Source of the DNA: Actinomycetota bacterium | GTDB lineage: Bacteria > Actinomycetota > Acidimicrobiia > Acidimicrobiales > Ilumatobacteraceae | Assembly: GCA_947454105.1 (NCBI GenBank) | Contig: CANGIP010000011.1 | Coordinates: 1-64,000 of the forward strand | Length of the DNA stretch: 64,000 bases | Direction: 5' to 3' | Shown here: positions 27,171 through 35,486 of the stretch, in pieces | How positions within the stretch are numbered: the stretch's first letter is position 1 | Layout of the letters: every line of letters begins with the position of its first letter | Position numbers and translations under genes: made by a program | Notes under the pieces: model-generated | The model's input: only the letters and a program-made list of their open reading frames with translations | Told to the model about the DNA's origin: nothing | Databases searched by the model: none

Positions 27171-27225
27171 GTGAAACTGGTGTCGTTTAATTCGCTATTA
27201 GCGATTAAAACGACACCAGAATCAC
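27171..27225. repeat. 55-nt palindromic intergenic element, copy 4
   Basis: The most regular copy: arms starting CTGGTGTCGTTTAATTCGC (27177-27195) and ending GCGATTAAAACGACACCAG (27201-27219), pairing nearly throughout around a TATTA loop, with outer GTGA/TCAC. It lies upstream of the AbiEi/DUF559-like gene and 4 bp beyond the 3' end of the hydrolase gene. Confidence 0.88.
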
Positions 27226-27229
27226 GGGG

Positions 27230-28195
27230 CTACAGGGAGTTTAAGAATTCGTCAATGAGGACGACGTGGCGCAACACCGTTATTCGCCACTTGTGAATCC
27301 ACTCGGGCGGAGATTCATCGACAACCGATTTCAAATAATCACGCAACATGTCGGGAAGATTTTCAACCTGCGGTGCGAGTTCGGCATATAAACCAAAATC
27401 ACTCGAAGCCTGATGCCCGGCATGGTCAATATCAAACCGTTGTGACAATGCACCAACACGACCAGCACGCGCCGACAACAAACTCCAGGCTTTTTCCGCA
27501 TCAGTGGTTGGAGGTGTCGTGACATCTTGGTTCGCAACCACCATCAACACTGGCGATGCCGTAGTAGCAAAAAGTTCATCGGGAAGAATTCGGGTATATC
27601 CCTGAGCCATGACTGCTGCTCGAACGCGAATATCGGGCGTGAACTCATGAAGAGTTGACACGGTTGCCAATGCAGTCAGTCCACCGTATGAATGTCCGCC
27701 AACTGCAATACGCGATTGGTCAACACTTCCGGAAAGCCAAGGAGTCATTTCGGGGCCACTACCTAATGCGCAATCAATCAGAAACCGAACATCACCTAAC
27801 CGCTGACGATCGTTTGTGATGTCGTCGACATTTGTTCCGAGTGCCCAATCAAACAAAGTGTCACCAGGATGATCTGACGAAATCACGATGTACCCCCGAG
27901 CCGCCAAGGCTTCACATAGCAAGCTGTAATTGTGTCGCATTCCAGTACGACCGTGCGACCAAATAACGAGCGGATGGGTGCCTTCCAAAACTGGAGCATT
28001 TTCCTGAGCCGAGGCCGCAAAAAATGAAATACCAGGAAACAACTCATACGTACTTTGCTCCGTAGCCGAAACTGCGGGGTACCAAATTTCAATGCCAAGC
28101 ATTCGACTATTTCTCGATTCGTCGACCAACAACGTTGAGTGATGCCCGACAACGTTTTTGGGTGCTTCTAATGGCGGCGCAGCAGTTAAATCCAT
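27230..28195 (-). CDS. Alpha/beta-hydrolase, PAF-acetylhydrolase-like
   Basis: 321 residues from the ATG at 28193-28195; the frame extends to a TTG at 28246 without added family features. Motifs: oxyanion region HPLVIWSHGRTGMRHNYSLL, nucleophile elbow IAVGGHSYGGLTALA, and a late His in RFDIDHAGHQASSDF. This pattern fits the PAF-acetylhydrolase/dienelactone hydrolase-like esterases. Cytoplasmic, no signal peptide. Substrate unknown. Confidence 0.86.
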   Translation of the reverse strand: MDLTAAPPLEAPKNVVGHHSTLLVDESRNSRMLGIEIWYPAVSATEQSTYELFPGISFFAASAQENAPVLEGTHPLVIWSHGRTGMRHNYSLLCEALAARGYIVISSDHPGDTLFDWALGTNVDDITNDRQRLGDVRFLIDCALGSGPEMTPWLSGSVDQSRIAVGGHSYGGLTALATVSTLHEFTPDIRVRAAVMAQGYTRILPDELFATTASPVLMVVANQDVTTPPTTDAEKAWSLLSARAGRVGALSQRFDIDHAGHQASSDFGLYAELAPQVENLPDMLRDYLKSVVDESPPEWIHKWRITVLRHVVLIDEFLNSL

Positions 28196-28294
28196 GTCAA
28201 TACTCTGCCACGAATAACTATTTTTGAGTCCGCTTCGCCCGAACAATGATCATTTTCGTACGCTGAAGGGACTAAAGACCTAGGAGTTATAGCC

Positions 28295-29089
28295 ATGTCA
28301 CGCGAAGGAATTGAAGCCCTCCGAATTGCCGTCGATGAAGTTAAGTCAGTCATCACCACGTTGACCGACGAAGAGTGGACACGACCCAGCGGTTGCAAGG
28401 GCTGGTCGGTCCGCGATCTGGTCGCCCATATGAGCTCGAACTACAAAGAAACCGTCGACCCGTCGCCCGCCCCCGAAGAACCCATCAATCTTCCCGCTGA
28501 ACGCATGATGGATTTACTTGTTGAGCCCCGCAAAGATTGGTCAAACCAACAGATTCTTGACGAGTACTTGGCGTTCTGCGATCAAGCGGTGGCCGTCTTG
28601 GCCTCAATGCAAGAAGAGCCACTGGCGTCAACAGTGATCCCGTTGGCCGACTTGGGTTCGTACCCCATGAATCAGCTCGCCGACGCTTACGCATTCGACC
28701 ACTACTGTCACCTGCGCATTGACCTTCTCGCCCCCGAGGGTCCCGTTGAACGTCGCCTTCCCGATGCCGATGCAACACGGCTCGGACCGGCCATTCGTTG
28801 GATGATTACTGGCATGCCTCAAATGCAGGTCAATCTCGGGCAGTCACTTTCAGCCCCAATCGTCTTGACATTGACTGGTCCTGGTGGTGGCTCGTGGACT
28901 GTCTCCCCTTCGGGCAAAGACATTGTTGTCACCGAAGGCAAATCAAGTGGAACTGTCGCCGAAGTCAGCAGTAACGGACATTCATTTGTGAATTGGGGAA
29001 CTCAGCGTTCACATTGGAGCGAGCACTGCAAAGTCACTGGCGATCAAGCAGTTGTCACCAAATTCTTGGACGCGCTCAACATCATCTGA
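28295..29089 (+). CDS. Maleylpyruvate isomerase family, mycothiol-dependent enzyme
   Basis: 264 residues, ATG preceded by AGGAG. DinB-like four-helix bundle of the actinobacterial family: metal-binding His in WSVRDLVAHMSSNY, and the second cluster AYAFDHYCHLRIDLL with His and Asp residues; an alpha/beta C-terminal domain follows. Members use mycothiol as a cofactor for isomerisation or transfer to electrophiles, which makes this gene good evidence that the host is an actinobacterium. Its exact substrate is not known. Convergent with the aminotransferase. Confidence 0.85.
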   Translation: MSREGIEALRIAVDEVKSVITTLTDEEWTRPSGCKGWSVRDLVAHMSSNYKETVDPSPAPEEPINLPAERMMDLLVEPRKDWSNQQILDEYLAFCDQAVAVLASMQEEPLASTVIPLADLGSYPMNQLADAYAFDHYCHLRIDLLAPEGPVERRLPDADATRLGPAIRWMITGMPQMQVNLGQSLSAPIVLTLTGPGGGSWTVSPSGKDIVVTEGKSSGTVAEVSSNGHSFVNWGTQRSHWSEHCKVTGDQAVVTKFLDALNII

Positions 29090-29097
29090 GCAACGCC

Positions 29098-30324
29098 TCA
29101 ATCTTTGGGCGGATGATAGGTCGACAAGAATCGACCCAAGCGACCAATCGCCTCGGTCAAATCTTTCGCCCATGGCAAGGTGACGATGCGCAAGTGATCG
29201 GGACGCGGCCAGTTGAAACCAGTTCCTTGAACAACAAGTACGTGTTCAGCGCGCAAGAAATCAAGAACAAATCGACGATCGTCAACGATGGGATACATCT
29301 CGGGGTCGAGCTTGGGGAACACATACAAAGCACCCTTAGGTACGACACATGTGACACCCGGGATTTCGTGCAAGGCCTTGATCGCTGCATCACGCTGTTC
29401 AAGCAACCGTCCGCCAGGCAAGATGAGGTCTTTGATGCTTTGGCGTCCACCAAGCGCAGTTTGAATGGCATGTTGTGCCGGAACATTGGCGCATAGACGC
29501 ATGTTCGTCAACATTTGGACGCCTTCGATGTAACTCGCGGCGTGTTTACGTGGGCCGGTCATGACCATCCAACCCGAACGGAATCCAGCTAAGCGATAGG
29601 CCTTTGACAATCCGTTGAAAGTGATCGTGAAGACATCAGGAGCAACTTCGGCAAACGTGTGGTGTACAGCATCGTCATACAAAATCTTGTCGTAAATTTC
29701 GTCGGCATAGACAATGAGATTGTGCGCAATTGCAAGATCGGCAATCTTGCGCAGAATTTCGCGGCTGTACACAGCACCGGTTGGGTTATTCGGGTTGATA
29801 ACAACAATGGCTTTTGTACGACTGGTGATTTTGCTTTCAATATCAGCAATATCAGGGTTCCATTCATTCTCTTCGTCGCAGAGATAATGAACAGGAGTTC
29901 CACCAGCAAGTGTTGTCGAGGCAGTCCACAACGGATAGTCGGGGGCAGGAATTAAGACTTCATCACCCTCATTCAGCAACGCGTTAAGCGACAATTGAAT
30001 GAGTTCACTGACTCCGTTACCCAACCACACGTCATCAATATTGGTGATGTCAATGCCCTGGTTTTGGTAGTGCTGCACGATCGCTGTACGAGCCGCAGTG
30101 ATACCTTGCGAATCGCTATATCCCTGCGATGCCTGCAAGCTACGAGAGACTTCAACCAAGATCTCGGCAGGTGTTTCAAAACCAAATGGGTGCGGATTAC
30201 CAATATTGAGCTTCAGAATCCGCTGGCCGGCTGCCTCGAGTCGCTTGGCTTCATCAAGTACTGGACCTCGAATGTCATATAAGACATCGGCCAATTTGTC
30301 AGATTGATGGATTTCGTTGGGCAT
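29098..30324 (-). CDS. alaA: PLP-dependent aminotransferase, AlaA-type
   Basis: Fold type I class I/II aminotransferase, 408 residues; the closest match in pattern is glutamate-pyruvate aminotransferase AlaA. Landmarks: ILKLNIGNPHPFGFETP, VWLGNGVSELIQLSLNAL, PAPDYPLWTASTTLAGG, the NxxNPTG segment VINPNNPTGAVY, Asp/Tyr in VYADEIYDKILYD, and the PLP lysine in NGLSKAYRLAGFRSGW. It links alanine and pyruvate to glutamate metabolism. Monocistronic; the nearest upstream leftward gene is the tiny Lys-rich ORF. Confidence 0.9.
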   Translation of the reverse strand: MPNEIHQSDKLADVLYDIRGPVLDEAKRLEAAGQRILKLNIGNPHPFGFETPAEILVEVSRSLQASQGYSDSQGITAARTAIVQHYQNQGIDITNIDDVWLGNGVSELIQLSLNALLNEGDEVLIPAPDYPLWTASTTLAGGTPVHYLCDEENEWNPDIADIESKITSRTKAIVVINPNNPTGAVYSREILRKIADLAIAHNLIVYADEIYDKILYDDAVHHTFAEVAPDVFTITFNGLSKAYRLAGFRSGWMVMTGPRKHAASYIEGVQMLTNMRLCANVPAQHAIQTALGGRQSIKDLILPGGRLLEQRDAAIKALHEIPGVTCVVPKGALYVFPKLDPEMYPIVDDRRFVLDFLRAEHVLVVQGTGFNWPRPDHLRIVTLPWAKDLTEAIGRLGRFLSTYHPPKD

Positions 30325-30461
30325 GGGACACTTCCAAGTGGACTACGGACTTGTCAAGCCTACGCGCACAAGCCTTTGACCACTTGGCTATTTAGCTTCA
30401 ACAACTCTGTTGGTCGCGAAAACATGCCGTATTTGGCACTATCAGCGCCTCAACAGGCGAG

Positions 30462-30563
30462 TCAGCTCTTCTTCTTTTCAGCTTTCTTGGCACGCTTCTC
30501 TTTAAGAGTCAACTGGGGCTCGCGCTTACCGCTGGGCTTTGCCTTTTGTTCTTTATTGGCCAT
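30462..30563 (-). CDS. Very small Lys-rich protein
   Basis: 33 residues from the ATG at 30561-30563, with GGAATGG upstream as a possible ribosome site. 13 of the 33 residues are Lys or Arg; the sequence ends TLKEKRAKKAEKKKS. It is disordered and highly basic, suggesting binding to nucleic acid or ribosomes. Similar tiny basic ORFs (MANKEQK-type starts) are familiar to me from actinobacterial genomes, but I know no function. A longer in-frame extension to 30650 is less likely. Confidence 0.5.
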   Translation of the reverse strand: MANKEQKAKPSGKREPQLTLKEKRAKKAEKKKS

Positions 30564-30680
30564 GACCATTCCAATCATTGAGGTTTTAATAACAATTATT
30601 TTCTGAGACGTACTACTTTCAATCACACTACATCTGGTCCCTGCCCACAATTCGGCATAAATTCAAAGTAAATTCATCTT

Positions 30681-31298
30681 GTGCCACTTGTATCAAAGTC
30701 AATCGGCAAACACCGTGTCAGCCAGGCTGAAGCATCGTCGCGTCTGATTGATGCGACTATCAAACTGGCGGGCGACACTTTGATGAGCGAATTGACTGTG
30801 GGCAAGATCGCCAACGAAGCTGGTCTCGGGTCGGGCAATGTTCTCGTCAAACGCTATTTCGGTTTTCGAAAAGACCTTCTTCTTGCGGCAACATCTAAAT
30901 TGGCCGATCAGATCATCGCCATGCTGAAAGCCCCACAAGACGACCTTTCCGACAATCCTGTGATTAACGCAATCATCATTGGAGTACCGACCCACGTTTT
31001 AATTCGCAAACGATTTATCTTGATTTCTGAATTAGTTGAAGTCATTTCTGATGATTCGGTTTTGCGAAGCGATTCATTGCGAATCTTGCAAGCAATGGCT
31101 CACAACTATCAAAAGACTGGCATTAGCGAACGCATGGCATTTACCATCGCCATGAAAACCTACGCACTCTCATATGCGCAATACACCGTGCTACCTCACG
31201 TCGAAATTTCCAAACAACAGCTAGATGACATTCAGGCCTTGATGTTGTTTGAATACGGCAATGCACCCGAAGTTGAAAAGCAAATCGGCTGGGCCTAA
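30681..31298 (+). CDS. TetR family transcriptional regulator
   Basis: 205 residues from GTG. The N-terminal helix-turn-helix is ASSRLIDATIKLAGDTLMSE followed by LTVGKIANEAGLGSGNVLVK and RYFGFRKDLLLAATSKLADQ. The C-terminal ligand domain is unremarkable. Divergent upstream neighbours are the small basic ORF and the aminotransferase; it converges with a VOC protein. The target is unknown. Confidence 0.85.
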   Translation: MPLVSKSIGKHRVSQAEASSRLIDATIKLAGDTLMSELTVGKIANEAGLGSGNVLVKRYFGFRKDLLLAATSKLADQIIAMLKAPQDDLSDNPVINAIIIGVPTHVLIRKRFILISELVEVISDDSVLRSDSLRILQAMAHNYQKTGISERMAFTIAMKTYALSYAQYTVLPHVEISKQQLDDIQALMLFEYGNAPEVEKQIGWA

Positions 31299-31307
31299 TC
31301 GCAAGTT

Positions 31308-31856
31308 TTACGACGCTTGTTGACCAGTCTTGCGACGCCATATCAGCGAATCACCGGGACGATGAATTTCATGAGCCCGACGCCATTGAGCAAACACTTG
31401 CAAAATGTGCGGCGGGTCACCATGGATCTCAGTGAATCCACCGTTGATGTGGCGCGTATCAAAATACGACGCATTCACTCCATCGGCGTACAACTCGCAC
31501 GCTGGCTCAAGCCCCAAATCAATCAAACGTTGACGCTCAGCCTGAAAATCAGTCACGAGATAAGCGCAATGGTGATAGCCCTCTTGTCCGGCCTGATACA
31601 TTTCGCGATAAATTGATGGAGTCTCATCATGTTGCTTAATGAACTGAATCATCGTGTCACCTAAGTAACCGAATGCATACGAAACATCGGCTTCTTGTTT
31701 CGTGCCGCGATATGTGAATTCATCACACCGATGATGTTCGGTGATTGAAAACGGGCCAGCGCCAAATGTGTCGTACCAATGCTTGATTGACTTTTCGATG
31801 TCGTTGACAAAGTACGCCTGTTGAAATAGTGGGTACGGAGTTCCGAGTGCAGCCAT
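31308..31856 (-). CDS. VOC (glyoxalase/bleomycin-resistance) family protein
   Basis: 182 residues with the paired beta-alpha-beta-beta-beta modules of vicinal-oxygen-chelate enzymes: FQQAYFVNDIEKSIKHWYDT at the start, MIQFIKQHDETPSIYRE in the middle, GYHHCAYLVTDFQAERQRL with a metal-ligand His, and GGFTEIHGDPPH with a metal-ligand Glu. It may be an isomerase, epimerase or extradiol-type enzyme. It diverges from the LLM oxidoreductase with 53 bp between the starts. Confidence 0.85.
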   Translation of the reverse strand: MAALGTPYPLFQQAYFVNDIEKSIKHWYDTFGAGPFSITEHHRCDEFTYRGTKQEADVSYAFGYLGDTMIQFIKQHDETPSIYREMYQAGQEGYHHCAYLVTDFQAERQRLIDLGLEPACELYADGVNASYFDTRHINGGFTEIHGDPPHILQVFAQWRRAHEIHRPGDSLIWRRKTGQQAS

Positions 31857-31909
31857 GTTTTTCTCCTCGTTGTTCTTTAATCACATTAACTACTCGTTAT
31901 CGTGCTCGT

Positions 31910-32839
31910 ATGAAACTTCGCATCTTCACCGAACCCCAACAGGGCGCCCTCTACAAAGACCTTCTCGCTGTCGCTCAGCATGCCGAGAAGTTGGGCTTTG
32001 ATGGATTCTTTCGCAGTGATCACTACGTGAAGATGGGCGATCAAGCCTCTGGCCTGCCTGGTCCGTCCGATGCCTGGATCACTTTGGCAGGAATCGCTCG
32101 CGAAACTTCAACAATTCGCCTCGGGACTTTGGTCAATTCATCAACGTTCCGTTATCCCGGAGTGCTAGCAATCAGCATTGCCAATGTCGACGACATGTCA
32201 AACGGTCGTGTTGAGCTTGGGCTTGGCGCAGGTTGGTTCAATGACGAGCACACCAGTTACGGAATCCCCTTCCCCGCGCTTGGCGAAAGATTTGATCGAC
32301 TTGAAGAACAACTCGCGATCGTAACTGGCCTTTGGGAAACACCTATCGATCAAACATTTAATTTCGCTGGTAAGTATTTCCAACTCACTAACTCACCAGC
32401 ACTTCCTAAGCCTGTGCAATCTCCTGTACCGATCATCATCGGCGGTGGCGGACCCAAGCGCACTCCGGCACTCGCTGCGCGTTACGCATCTGAATTCAAC
32501 TTGCCATTTTCTTCTCAGGAATTTTTCGTTCAACAATGCGACCGCGTGAAAGCCGCCTGCAACGACATCGGACGTGACCCCAATTCATTGGTGTACTCAA
32601 CCGCGCTCATTGTGTGTGTCGGCAAGACTGATGCAGACATTAAACGTCGTGCTGCGTTTCTCGGTCGCGAGGTTGACGAATTGAAACTCAACGGTGTCTG
32701 CGGCACCCCTGCCGAAGCCATTGAAAAACTGCAATCGTGGAAAGCAGTCGGGGCCGAGCGCGCCTATTTACAAGTTCTCGACCTAACTGACCTTGACCAA
32801 CTTGATCTCATTGCATCCGAGGTCATGAGCGCTTTCTAA
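31910..32839 (+). CDS. LLM class F420-dependent oxidoreductase
   Basis: 309 residues; ATG at 31910 (MKLRIFTEPQQGALYKDLL). Upstream in-frame codons back to 31829 overlap the VOC gene and are rejected. Luciferase-like TIM barrel: LGFDGFFRSDHYVKMGDQ, TIRLGTLVNSSTFRYPGVLA, VELGLGAGWFNDEHTSYG and PVPIIIGGGGPKRTPALAA. Enzymes of this class in actinobacteria use F420 (less often FMN) for two-electron redox of secondary metabolites or lipids. Its substrate is unknown. Confidence 0.9.
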   Translation: MKLRIFTEPQQGALYKDLLAVAQHAEKLGFDGFFRSDHYVKMGDQASGLPGPSDAWITLAGIARETSTIRLGTLVNSSTFRYPGVLAISIANVDDMSNGRVELGLGAGWFNDEHTSYGIPFPALGERFDRLEEQLAIVTGLWETPIDQTFNFAGKYFQLTNSPALPKPVQSPVPIIIGGGGPKRTPALAARYASEFNLPFSSQEFFVQQCDRVKAACNDIGRDPNSLVYSTALIVCVGKTDADIKRRAAFLGREVDELKLNGVCGTPAEAIEKLQSWKAVGAERAYLQVLDLTDLDQLDLIASEVMSAF

Positions 32840-32845
32840 GCCCGC

Positions 32846-32866
32846 ATAAAAACTCCAGTGCGGAGT
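32846..32866 (-). terminator. Intrinsic terminator for the leftward hydrolase gene
   Basis: Read on the minus strand, ACTCC-GCACT-GGAGT forms a 5-bp stem (32852-32866) that runs straight into TTTTTATG. It begins 4 bp past the stop codon of the hydrolase at 32870. The stem is short, so efficiency is uncertain. Confidence 0.5.
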
Positions 32867-32869
32867 AGT

Positions 32870-33736
32870 TCAGGCGCAATGTTCGTTAATGAACGATCGC
32901 AAAACTTCAAAGAATTCTTCGGGTTCGTCACGAAAAACTCCATGACCCGATTTTGCAAAACGCTCAAATCGCACGAGACGATCTGGCAAAGCTTTCGCGA
33001 TGCGTTCAGCACCAACCATCGGCGTCACCGGATCGAGTTCGCCATGCGCAACTAATACGGGTTCCATCACTTTTGACAACTCGGGCAGCAAATTCATCGT
33101 GGGGCCTTCGTGATGATTGAAATGAGTCAAGACATCGTTGTTGTTAATGGTTCGCTTATTTAGAAAGTGATTTCCGGGTGTCTGCGTGTACAGCGGACCA
33201 CACACCGTGACGTAATTGACGATGCATGCTGCCATGGCATGTTCATCGGGAGCCTCCCAGAATTCGCGGGCGGCTCGTTCGGCTGCGTCGCCACCAAGTT
33301 GTTGAAACATGGCATAAATAGCGACTCGATCTTTGTAAGCAGCGGTGCTCAAAAAGATAAGTCCCGATGCAAATCCCGGGTGCCGAGACGCCAATCTCTG
33401 CGCAACGAAACCACCGAAACTTAAGCCAAGAACAAATGGTTTATGGATACCTAACTCAGTACACATTTCGACAACATCGTCAGCCCAACGATCGAGGTTC
33501 CATTGATCTGGTGTGCTGCGATCACTTCGTCCATGTCCACGATGGTCGTAGTACAGCACCTGACAGGTATCGGTCATCGTCGAAAATGCTGGCTTGAATC
33601 CGTTGTGATCACCACCAGGTCCACCGTGCATGACAATAAGGGTTGGTCGCTGCCGCATGGCGTCACCATCTGGGACCAACGTAAGCCCTTCTGTGTCGAA
33701 CCAGAGTTTTGTGTGATCTTTCAGGCTCACGAACAT
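32870..33736 (-). CDS. Alpha/beta-hydrolase, proline iminopeptidase-like
   Basis: 288 residues. Oxyanion signature TLIVMHGGPGGDHNGF (HGGPG is typical of prolyl iminopeptidases and related hydrolases), YYDHRGHGRSD, nucleophile elbow PFVLGLSFGGFVAQ, catalytic Asp in HGELDPVTPM and His in AKSGHGVFRDEP. Cytoplasmic. It may hydrolyse peptides, lactones or esters. The 215 bp upstream (33737-33951) hold no gene that I can support. Confidence 0.88.
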   Translation of the reverse strand: MFVSLKDHTKLWFDTEGLTLVPDGDAMRQRPTLIVMHGGPGGDHNGFKPAFSTMTDTCQVLYYDHRGHGRSDRSTPDQWNLDRWADDVVEMCTELGIHKPFVLGLSFGGFVAQRLASRHPGFASGLIFLSTAAYKDRVAIYAMFQQLGGDAAERAAREFWEAPDEHAMAACIVNYVTVCGPLYTQTPGNHFLNKRTINNNDVLTHFNHHEGPTMNLLPELSKVMEPVLVAHGELDPVTPMVGAERIAKALPDRLVRFERFAKSGHGVFRDEPEEFFEVLRSFINEHCA

Positions 33737-33951
33737 GATGTAAATCTAATTGATCACGCCGGCACATATCCCCGATACAGAATTAGAACTAGGGAATCAA
33801 GACTCGGGTGCACATTCAATACTTCAAAGGTTTTAATCACTGGCAAAGCCTCCGAGGTCAAAGGTCGCGTCAGTTTTGCGATTCCTTTTATTAACGCGTT
33901 ATCTAACAAGATCGGTCAATAAAAAATCTGGTCTGGCAGGCAAGAAACTTG

Positions 33952-34413
33952 TTAGCTCGCTGCCTTCACCAAATTGTCCATGGTGACTTCCATGTTCTTT
34001 AAGTTATGTGCACCACGATCAGCGACTCCGCTTACCAGTTTGCCAAGAAAGTTAGCGAGAGCACTACGGTGATCAATCCAACTGTGGGTGACCTTGCAGC
34101 CAGTAGCGGTTGGTTCGATTTCATAGACCCAGTCACACCAGTTCTTGCCGCCAACCATGAGACCGAATGACAACTTCTTTGGCACCTCACAGGCGTTGAC
34201 GTTGACTTTTGTTGCCCATGATTTTTTGCCGTTCTGATTACGACCTTTAAAAGTTGCGCCCACTGCTGCACCGGTCGCTGGAGCAACCCACTCGCCTCCC
34301 CGATTTTCAGGAGACCACTCACCCATACGAGGCAGGTCGGACACCATGGCCCAAATTTTCTCTGGAGTCACTGAAATCTCACGAGTAACCGAAACTGAAG
34401 TGTTAGTAGACAT
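33952..34413 (-). CDS. SRPBCC (START-like) family protein
   Basis: 153 residues, polyketide cyclase/dehydrase-type helix-grip fold: the start STNTSVSVTREISVTPEKIW and VSDLPRMGEWSPENRGGEW are typical, ending with the long C-terminal helix GAHNLKNMEVTMDNLVKAA. Binds a hydrophobic ligand; catalytic role unknown. The gene sits 19 bp downstream of the SDR gene and is probably in the same leftward transcript. Confidence 0.85.
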   Translation of the reverse strand: MSTNTSVSVTREISVTPEKIWAMVSDLPRMGEWSPENRGGEWVAPATGAAVGATFKGRNQNGKKSWATKVNVNACEVPKKLSFGLMVGGKNWCDWVYEIEPTATGCKVTHSWIDHRSALANFLGKLVSGVADRGAHNLKNMEVTMDNLVKAAS

Positions 34414-34432
34414 AGGCGAAAACCTAACAGAC

Positions 34433-35416
34433 CTACAAACGACAATATTGCTCTAGTGCTTCCCACAACAGTTGCCGAGCTTCGGGCGTGTCGGTTTTTC
34501 TTGTTGCTGATGACTTGTGAATCGGCCAAGTCTCGCGGTCGCACCAAAAGGTTCCAGAGGCACTGGGCAATGTATCAATCGCTGCTAACCAAGCAGTTGT
34601 GTCGGCCCCTTCACGTGCCGAGCGCAAAATTGGTGCAGTCACACGACGAAATCCGGGAATGCTTTCTTGAACACCAGGCGTATCGGCCCAGCCTGGATGC
34701 ATCGCAACAAATTCAGTTTCGGGAACCCGATCAGCCCACATCTCGTTCAGTGTTACCTGCACTCGTTTCGCAATCGCATATTGCTGACTGCCGTTGTACT
34801 TGTCAGCAGACATCTCAAGAGAAGCACCATTACAAAGGTCAGGTATTCCCTTCGTGTACATGCCGCCCGATGAAACCGTGACAACACGTCCGCCTTGAAG
34901 TTCTGGCAATAACAATGAGGTCATCAAGTACGGCCCAACAACATGTGACGCAATGGTTTGTTCAATACCTTCTGCCGAAAGCTCACGAGAATTGAGAAGT
35001 GCACCAGCGTTATGAACGAGGACATCGACATGACCAGTCAACTTTCGAATGTGCTTGCACGCCCGACGTACCGCGGAGAGATCACCCATTTCAGCAATCA
35101 CAGATTCAGGCTTTCCTGCCACACACTTGGGTTCGATTTCGGCAATCATGGCTGCCAGCTTTTGGGGATTTCGTCCCACCAAAATCAACCGGGCACCTGT
35201 GGGCGCAAGCAAGCGCGCAACTTCTGCTCCAAGACCCGACGTTGGACCAGTGATCACCACCGTTTTCCCGGTCAGGTCAAAAGCCGAAATATCAGACCAC
35301 CCACCGAGTTTCTTGCGAACCAAATAGCCGATCTTGGAGAAGCCTGGAACAACTGCGAAGTCAAGAACTTTACTCACAGTCGTTGAAAGAGGCGACGAAG
35401 ACGAGTGCATGTTCAC
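34433..35416 (-). CDS. Short-chain dehydrogenase/reductase
   Basis: 327 residues. After an N-terminal extension of about 45 residues, the Rossmann motif is GKTVVITGPTSGLGAEVARL, then ILVGRNPQKL, VDVLVHNAGALLN (NAG motif), the catalytic Ser in GRVVTVSSGGMYTKG and the Tyr-Lys pair in QQYAIAKRVQVTLN. The layout resembles DHRS12/retinol dehydrogenase-like SDRs acting on lipophilic alcohols or ketones. Divergent from the putative selenoprotein. Confidence 0.9.
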   Translation of the reverse strand: MNMHSSSSPLSTTVSKVLDFAVVPGFSKIGYLVRKKLGGWSDISAFDLTGKTVVITGPTSGLGAEVARLLAPTGARLILVGRNPQKLAAMIAEIEPKCVAGKPESVIAEMGDLSAVRRACKHIRKLTGHVDVLVHNAGALLNSRELSAEGIEQTIASHVVGPYLMTSLLLPELQGGRVVTVSSGGMYTKGIPDLCNGASLEMSADKYNGSQQYAIAKRVQVTLNEMWADRVPETEFVAMHPGWADTPGVQESIPGFRRVTAPILRSAREGADTTAWLAAIDTLPSASGTFWCDRETWPIHKSSATRKTDTPEARQLLWEALEQYCRL

Positions 35417-35486
35417 AGGTTCATTGTGTCAGAGAAACTCTGAGAGGCGCAGTCGTGCCAACTAGACGACTCGCTAAGGTTCACGC

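Noticed and set aside
15652-27225. The 55-nt palindromes as ordinary rho-independent terminators
   Set aside because: No T-run follows the stem in either direction in any copy, and the loop and cap sequences are conserved beyond what termination needs. Some influence on transcript ends is still possible.
33737-33951. Possible short gene in the 215-bp gap
   Set aside because: The plus-strand frame running in from 33503 is antisense to the hydrolase and no separate start, ribosome site or motif supports a product; no tRNA-like fold was seen.
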